A stretch of 64,000 bases of DNA. Source: Streptomyces novaecaesareae (lineage in GTDB: Bacteria > Actinomycetota > Actinomycetes > Streptomycetales > Streptomycetaceae). Positions within the stretch are counted from its first letter, which is position 1, and every line of letters begins with the position of its first letter. The notes beneath the pieces were generated by a model. It was given only the letters and a program-made list of their open reading frames with translations. It ran no database searches and was not told where the DNA came from. Location of the stretch: positions 62,001 to 126,000 of the forward strand of contig NZ_JNWQ01000005.1 of assembly GCF_000716875.1 (NCBI RefSeq), given 5' to 3'. Position numbers and translations under genes: made by a program. Of the stretch, positions 44,092 through 53,129 are shown piece by piece.

Positions 44092-44605
44092 CGCCGTCGG
44101 TGCACTCGCGGAGCAGGTCGGCATGGCCGTTGTGGCGGGCGTACTCCTCGATCAGGTGCACCAGGATCCAGCGCAGCGAGACGGTCTCCGAGTCGAGTAC
44201 CGCCCCGTCCTGCGCGGAGAGCTGACCGGCCGCGTCCAGCGCCGCCCCGGCGGTCAGTTCGCGTCCCAGCTCGACCTCCGTCCGCCAGTCCGCCAGCGCC
44301 TCGGCCAACCCCCGTGCCGGGTCCAGCCGGTAGCCGTCCGGGTTGTCCGCGCCGTACACCGGCGGGACGTCCCGGCCGGCGAACACCCGCTGGTGCCACT
44401 GGCGTTCGACCTCGGCCACGTGCTGCACCAGGCCGAGCAGGGTCATCGTCGACGGCGGCACGGCGGCCAGCCGCACCTGCTGGTCGTCGAGCCCGGCGAC
44501 CTTCGTGGCGAGGGTGGCCCGCTGGAAGTCCAACCAGCTTTCCAACATGGCGCGTTCATCGGCGTTCGGGGGCGGGATCGGACGCCCGTCCGGGGTGAGT
44601 GCCAT
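44078..44605 (-). CDS. DinB family (DUF664) mycothiol transferase-like protein
   Basis: The 175-aa protein is a four-helix DinB-fold member of the DUF664/Mst group. Metal-ligand histidines lie in [18 protein letters not shown] and near the C terminus in [18 protein letters not shown], the [10 protein letters not shown] motif being a family signature. Such proteins bind a divalent metal and use mycothiol or bacillithiol for conjugation. The start at 44605 fits the family N terminus [13 protein letters not shown]. It overlaps the 3' end of the convergent exporter gene. The substrate is unknown. Confidence 0.85.
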   Translation of the reverse strand: MALTPDGRPIPPPNADERAMLESWLDFQRATLATKVAGLDDQQVRLAAVPPSTMTLLGLVQHVAEVERQWHQRVFAGRDVPPVYGADNPDGYRLDPARGLAEALADWRTEVELGRELTAGAALDAAGQLSAQDGAVLDSETVSLRWILVHLIEEYARHNGHADLLRECTDGVTGV

Positions 44606-44714
44606 GGCCGCCACTCTGGCACAGCCGGCCTGACGCGGTGAGCGGGGAGCACTCCCGGTCGGCGTCTCCGCCCGGGCCACGGCAGCGAGTTGGGGACGGG
44701 CGCGACGCCGTGCG

Positions 44715-46103
44715 TCACTCGATCGGCGGACGTGCCCGCGCCGCGTCGCCCGGGATCGGCACCGGTGCCGCCTCAGGTTCCTGCACCTGCGCTTGCGCTT
44801 GCTGCGCCGACAGCGCCCGGCCGCGCGTGAGGAGCGAGAGCAGCGCGAGCTGCACGACCGCCCCGGCCGCCGGTCCGAGCCAGACGCCCGACACTCCCAG
44901 CGGCCCCGACAAGGCCGCGGAGGTGCCGAGTTGGACGCCGAGCCCGAACAGGACGGAGAACACCAGCGGCCGGCCGGCCCCCGCGCCCTGGTGGACCCCG
45001 CCGAGGGCCACCACCAGGGCGTACGGGAGCAGGTAGAGCGCCGCCATCCGCAGGAAGCCGACGGACTGCGCCGCCACCGCCCGGTCGTCGGTGAACAGCG
45101 CGGTCAGCGGGACGGCGAGCGCCGCGGACAGCAGCGCCGCCACCGCACCGAGGCCTGCGGCGAGGCGGCCGGTGTCCCGGTGCAGGGTGCGCAGCGCGGC
45201 GCCCGCACCGGCGCCGGTGAGGCGGGCCGCCTCGATCGCGGCGGCCTGGCGCAGCGCGTAGAAGGCCATGGTGACGACGAGCAGGACGCGGTAGCCGACC
45301 CCGTACCCGGCCACCGCCGCGACGCCGAAGCCCGCGACGAGCCCGAGTTGGGCCGTGCCGACGGCCATCCGGGCGGTGAAGTCCAGGCCGAACGGCGTCC
45401 CCGCCCGCAGGATCCGCACCGCGGCGCCGCCCACTCCCCCGGTTCCGCCGCCCGTCGGCTGCTCCGGGCGCCTGCGCAGCAGCAGTCGCAGGGTGACGGC
45501 GAGGGCGATCGCGCGTGAGAGCGCCAGGGCCAGCGCCGCGCCCGGGACGCCGAGGGCGGGCAGCGGACCGGGGCCGAGGACGAGCAGGGGGTCGAGGGCC
45601 AGCAGCAGCGCGTTGGAGAGCAGGGCGATCCGCATCGGGGTGCGGGTGTCGCCCGCGCCCTTGAAGAACTCGTCGGCGACGCGCTGACCGAAGAACAGCA
45701 CGAAGGCCGGGAAGGCGACGGTGAAGTACTCGGCGGCGCGGGCGGCGGCCTCGCCGTCCAGGAAGGCGCCCGCCAGCCGGTCCCGCAGCAGGAACCCGGG
45801 CACGGCGAGCACGAGGCTGCCCGCGGCGCAGAGCCGCCAGGCCGCGCGGGTGGTCCGGGCGGCCTCGGCGGGGTCCCCGGCGCCGAGGGCGCGGGCGAGC
45901 CGGACGCTGGTTCCGGAGGCGACCACCAGGACGAGCCCGAGCAGCAGGTTCTCGACGGTGCCGGCCAGCGTGACGGCGGCGACCGCGGCCCCACCGAGGC
46001 CGGCCACCCAGAACGTGCCGATCACCGAGGCGATCACCCCGGAGAGCAGTTCCGCGTAGACGGGTACGGCCAGCGCCGTGAGCCGGGCCGGATGCCCGCG
46101 CAT
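44715..46103 (-). CDS. MATE family efflux transporter
   Basis: The 462-aa protein has about 12 hydrophobic segments in two homologous halves, in the pattern of MATE/DinF transporters. The N terminus reads [20 protein letters not shown], and the first half contains [19 protein letters not shown], the second [15 protein letters not shown], matching the family's GxGD/ntr loops. ATG 46103 has GGGGAGG upstream, so a longer reading is rejected. It should export cationic compounds by Na+ or H+ antiport. The divergent PadR gene is the probable regulator. Confidence 0.88.
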   Translation of the reverse strand: MRGHPARLTALAVPVYAELLSGVIASVIGTFWVAGLGGAAVAAVTLAGTVENLLLGLVLVVASGTSVRLARALGAGDPAEAARTTRAAWRLCAAGSLVLAVPGFLLRDRLAGAFLDGEAAARAAEYFTVAFPAFVLFFGQRVADEFFKGAGDTRTPMRIALLSNALLLALDPLLVLGPGPLPALGVPGAALALALSRAIALAVTLRLLLRRRPEQPTGGGTGGVGGAAVRILRAGTPFGLDFTARMAVGTAQLGLVAGFGVAAVAGYGVGYRVLLVVTMAFYALRQAAAIEAARLTGAGAGAALRTLHRDTGRLAAGLGAVAALLSAALAVPLTALFTDDRAVAAQSVGFLRMAALYLLPYALVVALGGVHQGAGAGRPLVFSVLFGLGVQLGTSAALSGPLGVSGVWLGPAAGAVVQLALLSLLTRGRALSAQQAQAQVQEPEAAPVPIPGDAARARPPIE

Positions 46104-46184
46104 GATTCCTCCCCTGATTCGGCTGTTCCACCGCCCCCGGTGGGACCAGGGCCCGGTCCCGAACGGCAGCCTCGAATAGAGATA

Positions 46185-46218
46185 CCTCGCTTCGAGGCAC
46201 ATCGGCAAGAGGTAATAT
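46185..46218. promoter_or_regulatory. candidate operator between MATE and PadR genes
   Basis: The divergent gap holds CCTCG-CTT-CGAGG (46185-46197) and, nearby, ATACCTC and GAGGTAATAT in inverted orientation (about 46183-46218). The patch is AT-rich and placed centrally between starts 46103 and 46273, which fits binding by the PadR protein. The regulator-site pairing is inferred. Confidence 0.45.
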
Positions 46219-46272
46219 GTCACTCCAGCGGGCGCACTCCACCGGGCGCACTCCGACGGAAGGGCTTCGACC

Positions 46273-46824
46273 GTGCTGACCCTCGCGATCCTCGGCTTCC
46301 TGTACGACCAGCCGCTGCACGGCTACGAACTGAAGTCCCGGATCACCGGCCTGACCGGTCACGTCCGCCCGGTCAGCGACGGCGCGCTCTACCCCGCCAT
46401 CACCCGGCTGGAGAAGGCCGGCCTGCTGTCCCGCCGCACCGAACCCGGCACCGGCGCCGCCCCGCGCCAGACCCTGGAGCTGACCGGTCAGGGGCGGACC
46501 GAGCTGCTGCGACGGCTGGCCGACCCGGAACAGGCCGAGATCACCGACCAGATCCGCTTCTTCACGCTCGCCGCATTCCTGCACCACCTCGCCGACCCGG
46601 CCCGGCAGGCCGCCGTCCTCCACCGCCGACTGGCCTTCCTCACCGCACCCAGCAGCTTCTTCTACGACGGCGACGGCCACCCGGTCACCGCGGAGCGCGA
46701 GCCGAACCCCTTCCGGCGCGGGATGCTGCTGGTCGCCCGCGCGTCCTCGACGGCCGAGCGGAGCTGGCTGGCCGGAACCATCGCGGAGCTGGAGCGGCTC
46801 GGGCCTCCGGGCCTGCCCGGCTGA
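46273..46824 (+). CDS. PadR family transcriptional regulator
   Basis: The 183-aa protein begins with GTG and LTLAILGFLYDQPLHGYEL, the PadR winged-helix signature. SDGALYPAITRLEKAGLL and RRTEPGTGAAPRQTLELT follow. The C-terminal domain (Vir_C-like) forms the dimerisation helices. Such regulators repress adjacent exporters or detoxification genes. It is divergent from the MATE gene and a palindrome lies between them. No partner gene follows in the same direction until the methyltransferase 180 bp away, which has its own promoter. Confidence 0.9.
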   Translation: MLTLAILGFLYDQPLHGYELKSRITGLTGHVRPVSDGALYPAITRLEKAGLLSRRTEPGTGAAPRQTLELTGQGRTELLRRLADPEQAEITDQIRFFTLAAFLHHLADPARQAAVLHRRLAFLTAPSSFFYDGDGHPVTAEREPNPFRRGMLLVARASSTAERSWLAGTIAELERLGPPGLPG

Positions 46825-47005
46825 CGCGGCCGCCCCGGCCGCCCCGGCTGACCTGGCCGACCCGGGAGCACGCCGTCGGAATCAGGCCCTTCCGTTCCTG
46901 GTTCCACCGGGCCCCGGCGTGGCTATGATGATCCGCCTCACGTCCTCGGCGTCCCCTCCGCGGCGTGACCCGCCACCGCGCCCCGCCGTCCCCCTGGAGG
47001 CCGCC

Positions 47006-47875
47006 GTGCCCACTGCCGAGCCCGCAGCCGCCCGCCCCGCGCCGTTGAAGCGGGACGACATCCCCGGTTGGTTCTTCAGTCTCGACCGGGCTGCCTTCGG
47101 GCACCTGCTGTCCACCCAGAGCGCGGCCGGCGTCACCGGCGACATCCTGGAGCTCGGCAGCTACCTGGGCCGCAGCGCCGTCCTGCTCGGCGACCACCTG
47201 CAGCCGGGCGAGCGGCTGACGGTCTGCGACCTGTTCGACTCCGAGGCGGACGACGAGGACAACGCCGCCGAGATGGCCATGTCCTACCGGAAGACGCTCA
47301 CCCGAAGCGCCTTCGAGGCCAACTACCTCGCCTTCCACCGCGAGCTGCCCGAGATCGTGCAGGCGCCCACCTCGGCGCTGGCCGACGGCCGGATCCCCGC
47401 GGACAGCTGCCGGTTCGTCCACGTCGACGCCTCCCACCTGTACGAGCACGTCGCCGGGGACATCGCCGTCGCCCGGGCCGCACTCGCCGAGGACGGCCTG
47501 GTCGCCCTGGACGACTACCGCTCCGAGCACACCCCCGGCGTCTCGGCCGCGGTCTGGGAGGCGGTCTTCACCGGCGGGCTGCGGCCGGTCCTGCTCACCC
47601 CGATGAAGTTCTACGGCACCTGGGGCGACGCCTCGGCCGTCCGGGAGGTCCTGCTGCGGCGGGACTGGCGGGCCGGGGGCTACACCGTGGACGAGGACAC
47701 CATCGCCGGGTCCCCCGTGCTGCGCCTCAACTACCAGGTCAAGCCGCCGGTCGAGCGCTCGACCTCGCGGCGGCTGGCGCTGGAGCTGCTACCGCCGGTC
47801 GCCACCAGGGCGACCCGCCGGATGCTCCGGACCCTGCGCGAGCGGCGCGCCGTACCGCCGCTGCCGAACGCCTGA
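47006..47875 (+). CDS. class I SAM-dependent methyltransferase
   Basis: The 289-aa protein has a Rossmann methyltransferase domain of the TylF/Methyltransf_24-like type. Motif I is GDILELGSYLGRSAVLL near residue 45, followed by LTVCDLFDSEADDEDN and FVHVDASHLYEHVAGD with the metal-binding type DASH. The C terminus is Arg-rich. I prefer GTG 47006 (GGAGG five bases upstream) to starts at 46919, since 46924-46929 is a TATGAT -10-like element. It might methylate a sugar or phenol. A truncated PEP-mutase-family gene follows. Confidence 0.8.
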   Translation: MPTAEPAAARPAPLKRDDIPGWFFSLDRAAFGHLLSTQSAAGVTGDILELGSYLGRSAVLLGDHLQPGERLTVCDLFDSEADDEDNAAEMAMSYRKTLTRSAFEANYLAFHRELPEIVQAPTSALADGRIPADSCRFVHVDASHLYEHVAGDIAVARAALAEDGLVALDDYRSEHTPGVSAAVWEAVFTGGLRPVLLTPMKFYGTWGDASAVREVLLRRDWRAGGYTVDEDTIAGSPVLRLNYQVKPPVERSTSRRLALELLPPVATRATRRMLRTLRERRAVPPLPNA

Positions 47876-47973
47876 GTCTCTGAGCCCCTGAGCCCTGAGC
47901 CCCCGAGCGGCGGGTCCGCGCCCGCCCGCTCCGGCGACACCGTCGCGAACACCGCTTCATCGCCTGGCCCGAC

Positions 47974-48651
47974 ATGGTCGGCTTCGTCGAACGGCTGCGC
48001 GGCGCCTTCCCCCGGCACCACCTGTTGGTCGACATCGACGACGGCTACGTCGATCCCGAAGTGGCCTGCCACGTCGTGCGGCGGCTCGAACGCACCGGCG
48101 CCTCCGGCGTGATCCTGGAGGACCAGAAGCGGCCGCGCCGCTGCGGCCACGCCGACGGCAAGCTCGTCCTCCCGCTGGAGGAGTACCTGGAGAAGCTGGA
48201 GCTGGTCCTCGCCAGCCGGACGGACCTGGTGGTGGTCGCCCGCACCGACGCCACCGAGGAGGAGGACATCCTGCGCCGTGCCCGGGCGCTCGCCGCCACC
48301 GACGCCGACGTGGTGCTGGTCGACGGCGTGCGCAGCGAGGAGTGGATCCGCCGGATCCGCGCGGCGGTCGGCGACAAGCCGCTGCTGTTCAACCAGATCG
48401 CGGGCGGAAAGTCCCCCCGGCTGTCGCTCTCGGAGCTGACGGACCTGGGCGTGGACGTGGCCATCTACAGCACGCCGTGCCTGTTCGCGGCGCACCGGGC
48501 GATGGAGGAGGCGCTGGCCGGGCTGAAGAGCGCCGACGGGCGGCTGCCCGCCACGGCCTCGGAGGGCCCGCAGGTCGGCGTCCGGGAGTCGACCGAGCTG
48601 CTGGAGCGGAACATCTCCCGGTCCCGCGGGCTGATGGCGGTGCCGGCGTGA
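47974..48651 (+). CDS. PEP mutase/isocitrate lyase family protein, N-terminally short
   Basis: The 225-aa frame has the catalytic half of the isocitrate lyase/PEP mutase superfamily. LLVDIDDGYVDPEVA gives the Mg-site aspartates, ILEDQKRPRRCGH is the active-site loop with cysteine, and VVVARTDA and LLFNQIAGG follow. Homologues have some 60 more N-terminal residues (first strand and helix of the barrel). Here only about 25 sense codons precede ATG 47974, there is no ribosome site, and an in-frame stop lies at 47896-47898. It is probably a 5'-truncated pseudogene or a divergent short form. Its stop overlaps the next gene (GTGA). Confidence 0.7.
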   Translation: MVGFVERLRGAFPRHHLLVDIDDGYVDPEVACHVVRRLERTGASGVILEDQKRPRRCGHADGKLVLPLEEYLEKLELVLASRTDLVVVARTDATEEEDILRRARALAATDADVVLVDGVRSEEWIRRIRAAVGDKPLLFNQIAGGKSPRLSLSELTDLGVDVAIYSTPCLFAAHRAMEEALAGLKSADGRLPATASEGPQVGVRESTELLERNISRSRGLMAVPA

Positions 48652-49052
48652 GGCCGGGGCTGCGCGGGCCCTCCCCGCCGCCGGCCGCTGCGCCGTGGGT
48701 CGGCGCCCTGCGGGCCGGCGGGCTGCGGGCCGGCGGGCTGCGGGCCGGCGGGCTGCGGGCCGGCGGGCTGCGGGCCGGCGGGCTGCGGGCCGGCGCGGTG
48801 GGGCTGCTCGGGGCGTGCGCCCTGCTCGCGGGCGGTGCAGCGCCCGCGGCGGCGGGTGGCGGGCTGATCACGGTCGTGGACAACTCGAACGCCGACTCCT
48901 GGGTGGAGATCGACCGGACGGGCAACCTCCAGAACGGCAGCGGCTCGGCGGGCAGTGACCACGACGGTGCGGGCTCCCTGGTGGGCGGCCTGCTGGGGCC
49001 GGGCCCGTCGGCCGGGCCCGCACTCCGTCCGGTGGTGGGAGGTGGCCCGTGA
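48648..49052 (+). CDS. small secreted protein with LRAGG repeats before the signal peptide
   Basis: The 134-aa frame starts at GTG 48648, which overlaps the previous stop, and ends in an overlap with the symporter start. An N-terminal region contains five LRAGG repeats from a 15-bp DNA array. A hydrophobic signal segment follows (AVGLLGACALLAGGAAPAAA). The mature part is short, with ITVVDNSNADSWVEIDRTG, and a Gly/Pro-rich tail. No family is recognised. The repeats lengthen the n-region of the signal peptide, which is unusual. Expression is probably coupled to its neighbours. Confidence 0.5.
   Translation: MRPGLRGPSPPPAAAPWVGALRAGGLRAGGLRAGGLRAGGLRAGGLRAGAVGLLGACALLAGGAAPAAAGGGLITVVDNSNADSWVEIDRTGNLQNGSGSAGSDHDGAGSLVGGLLGPGPSAGPALRPVVGGGP
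48708..48796. repeat. 15-bp tandem repeat (five full copies and a partial one)
   Basis: Identical units CTGCGGGCCGGCGGG start at 48708, 48723, 48738, 48753 and 48768, and a partial copy starts at 48783. The array is in frame with the secreted-protein gene. Perfect identity suggests recent slippage and variable copy number. Confidence 0.9.
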
Positions 49053-50167
49053 CGGCTTTTCCGGCCCATCACCGACTGCCGCGGTGCCGACTCGATCCGT
49101 ACCTGGCCGCGCTGGCCGGAACGGTCGGCCTGGCCACGCTGTTCCCGGCCTCGGGCGGATCGGCGCGGGTCACCGAGGCGGCCTGCGACCTCGCGGTGGC
49201 ACTGCTGTTCTTCCTCTACGGCGCCCGGCTCTCCACCCGGGAGACGCTGGCGGGGCTACGCCACCTGCGGTTGCACGGCTTGGTGCTGGCCACCACCTTC
49301 GGCCTCTTCCCGCTGCTCGGGCTGGCCGGCGCGCTGCTCACGCCCGTCCCGCTGACGGCGCAGCTGCAGACCGGGGTGCTGTTCCTCTGCCTGGTGCCCT
49401 CGACGGTGCAGTCCTCGGTGGCGCTCACCGGCGCCGCCGGGGGCAACGTCCCGGCGGCGATCTGCGCGGGCACCTACTCCAGCCTGGCCGGGCTGGTGCT
49501 CACCCCGCTGCTCGCAGCCTGGCTGCTGGGCTCGCGCGCCGCACTCTCCGCCGACGGGCTGCTGCGGATCGGGCTCCAGTTGCTCGCGCCGTTCCTGCTC
49601 GGGCAGTTGCTGCGCCCGTGGATCGGCGGCTTCCTGGCCCGGCACAAACGGGTGCTGACCCCACTGGATCGTGGCTCGATCCTGCTCGTCGTCTACACGG
49701 CGTTCAGCACCGCCGTGGCCCAGGGCATCTGGCACCTGGCGACCCCGGCCGCCCTCCTCGGGCTCCTCGCGGTGCTGCTCGGCCTGCTCGCCGCCACCCT
49801 GGCGGCCACCTGGCTCGGTGCGCGGCTGCTGGGGCTCGACCGGGCGGCCGGCATCGCGGCGGTGCTGTGCGGCTCGCAGAAGAGCCTGGCCAACGGACTG
49901 CCGATGGCCACCGTCCTGTTCGGACCGGCGGCGGGGCTGATGGTGCTGCCGCTGATGCTCTACCACCAACTCCAGCTGCTCGTCGGCACGATCCTCGCCG
50001 GCCGCTGGTCCCGGGCACCCACCACCGCCCGGACCGCCACGGCCCAACGCGGCGGGCAGGAGCTCTACGGGGATCAGCTCGACGGGCCTCAACCCGGCGG
50101 GCGGAAGCCTGGCGGGCAGGCGTCGGCCGCGCTCACCGGTCCGGGCGCGCCGCCAGCGCCCGGGTGA
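49049..50167 (+). CDS. bile acid:sodium symporter family transporter
   Basis: The 372-aa membrane protein has about ten hydrophobic helices in the SBF-like (PF13593/YfeH) pattern. Motifs are VALLFFLYGARLSTRETLAG early and AAVLCGSQKSLANGLPMAT late, the latter like the family's conserved GSQKS/T(A/L) loop. The hydrophilic tail (~45 residues) is Gly/Pro-rich. Members move organic anions with Na+. The start overlaps the preceding stop (GTGA). Its 3' end overlaps a coding-like frame on the other strand. Confidence 0.88.
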   Translation: MTAFPAHHRLPRCRLDPYLAALAGTVGLATLFPASGGSARVTEAACDLAVALLFFLYGARLSTRETLAGLRHLRLHGLVLATTFGLFPLLGLAGALLTPVPLTAQLQTGVLFLCLVPSTVQSSVALTGAAGGNVPAAICAGTYSSLAGLVLTPLLAAWLLGSRAALSADGLLRIGLQLLAPFLLGQLLRPWIGGFLARHKRVLTPLDRGSILLVVYTAFSTAVAQGIWHLATPAALLGLLAVLLGLLAATLAATWLGARLLGLDRAAGIAAVLCGSQKSLANGLPMATVLFGPAAGLMVLPLMLYHQLQLLVGTILAGRWSRAPTTARTATAQRGGQELYGDQLDGPQPGGRKPGGQASAALTGPGAPPAPG

Positions 50168-50400
50168 TCCCCCGCCGCGGCCAGGTCGAGGCCCCGGGCA
50201 GGTGCCCCAGCCGGTTCAGCCGCTCGACGGTCAGCTCCGGCCGGCGGGCCAGCGTCAGCACCGCCGCGTACGGGCGGTCGCCCGCCCTCAGCCGCACGGC
50301 CACCAGGTCGACCAGGTCGTCCAGGGCCGTGAGGCGCGACCCTGGCAGCAGCGGCCCGGCCGACCTCGGGCCCGGCCGTACACGACGCCCCTGCGGGCGG
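50133..50400 (-). pseudogene. coding-like fragment without a clear start
   Basis: A minus-strand frame ending at TGA 50133-50135 reads LTALDDLVDLVAVRLRAGD, then RPYAAVLTLARRPELTVERL and NRLGHLPG, with strongly biased third positions. No ATG is present and the first GTG would give only ~55 residues, with no ribosome site. It overlaps the end of the symporter gene by 35 bp. It may be a remnant of a displaced gene. The remaining sequence of 50168-50430 holds nothing else that I can name. Confidence 0.3.
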
Positions 50401-50430
50401 CGGTGCGTCCGGTGGTGGCGTGGCCGGCCG

Positions 50431-51273
50431 TCAGCGGACGTAGTAGGCCCGGTTGTGGGCGGCGACCGGCGGGGACTGGTACGTCCACACCCCGGCCGCC
50501 GGGGCGTCGGCGATCAGGTGGGCGAGGTCGCGGGCGGACTCCTCGGCGGGGTTGCCGAGGTCCAGACGGACGCGTTCGGCGCTGCGGTCGTCCAGGGCGT
50601 AGTAGCGGTAGGGCTGGTACACGTTGAGCGGGCCGGCGAGCAGCTTGCCCTCGTCGTCGGTGCCGTAGCCGGTGATCGGGGTGTTGTTGACGGGTTCGGG
50701 GGTGAGGCCGGCCAGGTTCACGTCCAGGGCGAGGAGTTCCTCCTCGTGGCGGCGCAGCCCGTCGGTCCCGAGGGTGGCGCGACGGCAGGAGACGGACCAG
50801 CGTTCGCGCACGGCGGGCGCGTTGAGGGAGGGCAGGGTGGTCTCGAACCAGCCCGGGTGCTTGGGCTCGGCGTAGAGGCGGCGCCCGGCGTCGATGGCCA
50901 GCGGGTTGTCGCAGAGCACGTGCAGCCGGGCGATGCCGAGCAGCTTGGTCTGGTCGTAACCCCGGGCGTACTGGCCGTAGTTGACCAGCGGGATCCGGTC
51001 CTCGGCGAACACCGGGTGGGCGATCAGGTTGATCTCCAGCTCCTGGGTGATGCCGCCGCCGTTCGGGTACTGGGCGAAGTACAGCTGGTAGTTGAGCGAC
51101 ACACAGGCCCCGCCGTCGAAGGCGGCGACGTTCAGCCCGGGGTGGCGCTTGCCGAGCAGCTCCCGTGCCCGTTCGCGATCGACCAGGTAGTCCACACCGA
51201 TGTTGTGCAGCGCGCCGTAGTGGAAGGGCAGGTGGTACGGCTCCGGTACGGGCGGCAGCGGCAGGCCGGTCAT
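50431..51273 (-). CDS. acetoacetate decarboxylase-like fold protein
   Basis: The 280-aa protein begins PLPPVPEPYHLPFHYGALHNIG. It contains VDRERARELLGKRHPGLN, EINLIAHPV and DNPLAIDAGRRLYAEPKHPGWF, which resemble the acetoacetate decarboxylase superfamily (GRxLYxEPK motif). The catalytic lysine of true decarboxylases cannot be placed with certainty. The ATG overlaps the stop of the GMC gene (ATGA), so it acts with that oxidoreductase. It might hydrate, decarboxylate or bind the product. The assignment is moderate. Confidence 0.55.
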   Translation of the reverse strand: MTGLPLPPVPEPYHLPFHYGALHNIGVDYLVDRERARELLGKRHPGLNVAAFDGGACVSLNYQLYFAQYPNGGGITQELEINLIAHPVFAEDRIPLVNYGQYARGYDQTKLLGIARLHVLCDNPLAIDAGRRLYAEPKHPGWFETTLPSLNAPAVRERWSVSCRRATLGTDGLRRHEEELLALDVNLAGLTPEPVNNTPITGYGTDDEGKLLAGPLNVYQPYRYYALDDRSAERVRLDLGNPAEESARDLAHLIADAPAAGVWTYQSPPVAAHNRAYYVR

Positions 51274-53129
51274 GAGGACTCCGAGGGCGAAGGGGATTCG
51301 GGGGATTCGGGGGTACGGACGGTGGTCGGGGACGTCACCACCGCCGGAGGCGTCACCACTGGAGGCGTCACCACCAGGGGAGGCGTCACGGCCGCCGGGC
51401 GGCGCAGCTCCAGCAGGTCCCGGTGCATCCGCTCGGCGCTGCGCAGCGCGAGGGCGGCCATGGTGAGCGAGGGGTTGGAGGTGCCGAGCGAGGGCATCGA
51501 GCCGCAGCCCACGGCGTACAGGTTGGGGTGGTCCCAGCAGCGCTGCCAGTGGTCGACCACGGAGGTGGCGGGCGAGTCGCCCATGAGGTGGGTGCCGCCG
51601 GCGTGGCCCGCGCCCCGGTAGCCGTGGACGGCTCCCCGGTGTTCGAGCCGCCCCGGCCATCCGCCCGCCGGGTAGGCGGTGTGGTCCTCGGCGCCCAACA
51701 GGGCGAAGAGCTGGTCGGACACGGCCCGGGCGGAGGCCATGCCCTCGCGGACGTAGTCGGAGAGGTCGTAGCGGATGGCCGGGCCGGGGAGGCCGAGCGG
51801 GTCGCGCCGGTCCGGGTCGAGGGTGACCCGGTTGGCGGGGTCGGCGGGCTGTTCCAGCTCGAACTGGAGCGAGAACTGGCGGCCGAGCCGGTCGCCGAGG
51901 CGTTCGCGCAGTTCCTTGCCGCGCACACCGGCGGCGAGCAGGGCGGTGGCCTCGGCCTCCGGCGCTCCGCCGGCCCAGGACCAGCCCCAGTTGCCGATCT
52001 CGATCCGGAACGGCGCCCGGCGGTCGCGGCCAGGGCCGAAGCGGAAGGCCTCCAGGCCGCTGGTGGAGCCGGGCCCCCGGTAGGGGCCGACCGGGCGGGG
52101 CATCAGGCCCCAGGTGAGCAGGGCCGGGTGGTCCATCAGGTTCCGGCCGACCTGGTCGCTGCGGTTGGCCAGGCCGGAGAGGAGCAGCAGCCGGGCGTTC
52201 TCGATCGCGTGCGCGGCGAGGACGACCAGGTCCGCCTCGACCCGGTGGGCACTGCCGCCCGACAGGTACTCCACTCCCCCGGCCCGCCCGGTCTCCGGGT
52301 CGGCGAACACCCGGCTGACCACCGCCTCGGTGCGCAGCTCGACCCCGGCGGCCCAGCGGGCCTGGGTGCGCAGCGGGGTGTACTTGGCGCCGGTCGGGCA
52401 GGCCGGGACGCAGCCGGCGCTGCCCGCGCAGAGCGGGCCCTCGGCGGAGCCCGGTCGGGTCGGGACTCCGTTGCGGGCGTGCGGGGTGCCGGTGACGGCG
52501 AGTCGGGCGGGGCCGGGCATGGCCGGGTCGCGGACGGTCCGGCCGTCGAGCGCGCGGGCCAGCTGCCGGTCGAGGAAGCTGCCCGGGACGGCGCGCATCG
52601 GGAAGTCGTAGTCGTCCGGGATGGGCAGGCCGACGGCGTCGCGCTGCTCCTCGGCGTCGGCGGCGACGCCGAGTTCCCGTTCGGCGGCGCGGTAGTGGGG
52701 TTCCAGGTCGTGGTAGCCGATCGGCCAGTTGCGGCCGTGCCCGAGGTCGCCGGTGCGGAAGTCCTCGGGGTGCATGCGCGGGGTGAGCCCGGTCCAGAGC
52801 AGGCCGGTGCCTCCGTTGGCGCGCAGGTAGCCGCTGGCGTACGGCAGTGGCCCGTGCTGGCGGAGGTGTCCGGTGGCGGTGAAGCCGCCCTCCGGCAGCC
52901 CGGTGAGGTCGGTGACGTCGGGGGACGGCGCCTCGGGGCTGTGCGGGTAGGGCGAGGTGGGCGGTCCGCCGCCGGCCGCGCGGTGGGCGGCGGAGGCTTC
53001 GGCGCCGGTGGGTGCGGCCCGTCCGGCCTCCAGGACGAGCACCCGCCAGCCCTGTGCTCCGAGCCGGTGGGCGACCAGTGTTCCGGCGAAGCCCGCACCG
53101 ACCACGACGGCGTCCCAGCGTGCGCTCAT
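51270..53129 (-). CDS. GMC family FAD-dependent oxidoreductase
   Basis: The 619-aa flavoprotein has the N-terminal FAD motif AVVVGAGFAGTLVAHRLGAQG. The segment GSAGCVPACPTGAKYTPL is cysteine-containing and resembles that in sorbitol/gluconate dehydrogenase large subunits. The C-terminal signature is AVGCGSMPSLGTSNPSLTM with GGTHLMGDS, and the catalytic His is expected there. No signal peptide is seen. It oxidises an alcohol or sugar, with electrons probably passed via a partner. It overlaps both neighbours by 4 bp: a small subunit-like gene upstream and a decarboxylase-like gene downstream. Confidence 0.88.
   Translation of the reverse strand: MSARWDAVVVGAGFAGTLVAHRLGAQGWRVLVLEAGRAAPTGAEASAAHRAAGGGPPTSPYPHSPEAPSPDVTDLTGLPEGGFTATGHLRQHGPLPYASGYLRANGGTGLLWTGLTPRMHPEDFRTGDLGHGRNWPIGYHDLEPHYRAAERELGVAADAEEQRDAVGLPIPDDYDFPMRAVPGSFLDRQLARALDGRTVRDPAMPGPARLAVTGTPHARNGVPTRPGSAEGPLCAGSAGCVPACPTGAKYTPLRTQARWAAGVELRTEAVVSRVFADPETGRAGGVEYLSGGSAHRVEADLVVLAAHAIENARLLLLSGLANRSDQVGRNLMDHPALLTWGLMPRPVGPYRGPGSTSGLEAFRFGPGRDRRAPFRIEIGNWGWSWAGGAPEAEATALLAAGVRGKELRERLGDRLGRQFSLQFELEQPADPANRVTLDPDRRDPLGLPGPAIRYDLSDYVREGMASARAVSDQLFALLGAEDHTAYPAGGWPGRLEHRGAVHGYRGAGHAGGTHLMGDSPATSVVDHWQRCWDHPNLYAVGCGSMPSLGTSNPSLTMAALALRSAERMHRDLLELRRPAAVTPPLVVTPPVVTPPAVVTSPTTVRTPESPESPSPSESS

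Noticed and set aside
47974..48651. Phosphonate biosynthesis locus based on the PEP-mutase-family gene
   Set aside because: The protein is truncated, and no phosphonopyruvate decarboxylase or other phosphonate gene is nearby; the family also includes lyases.
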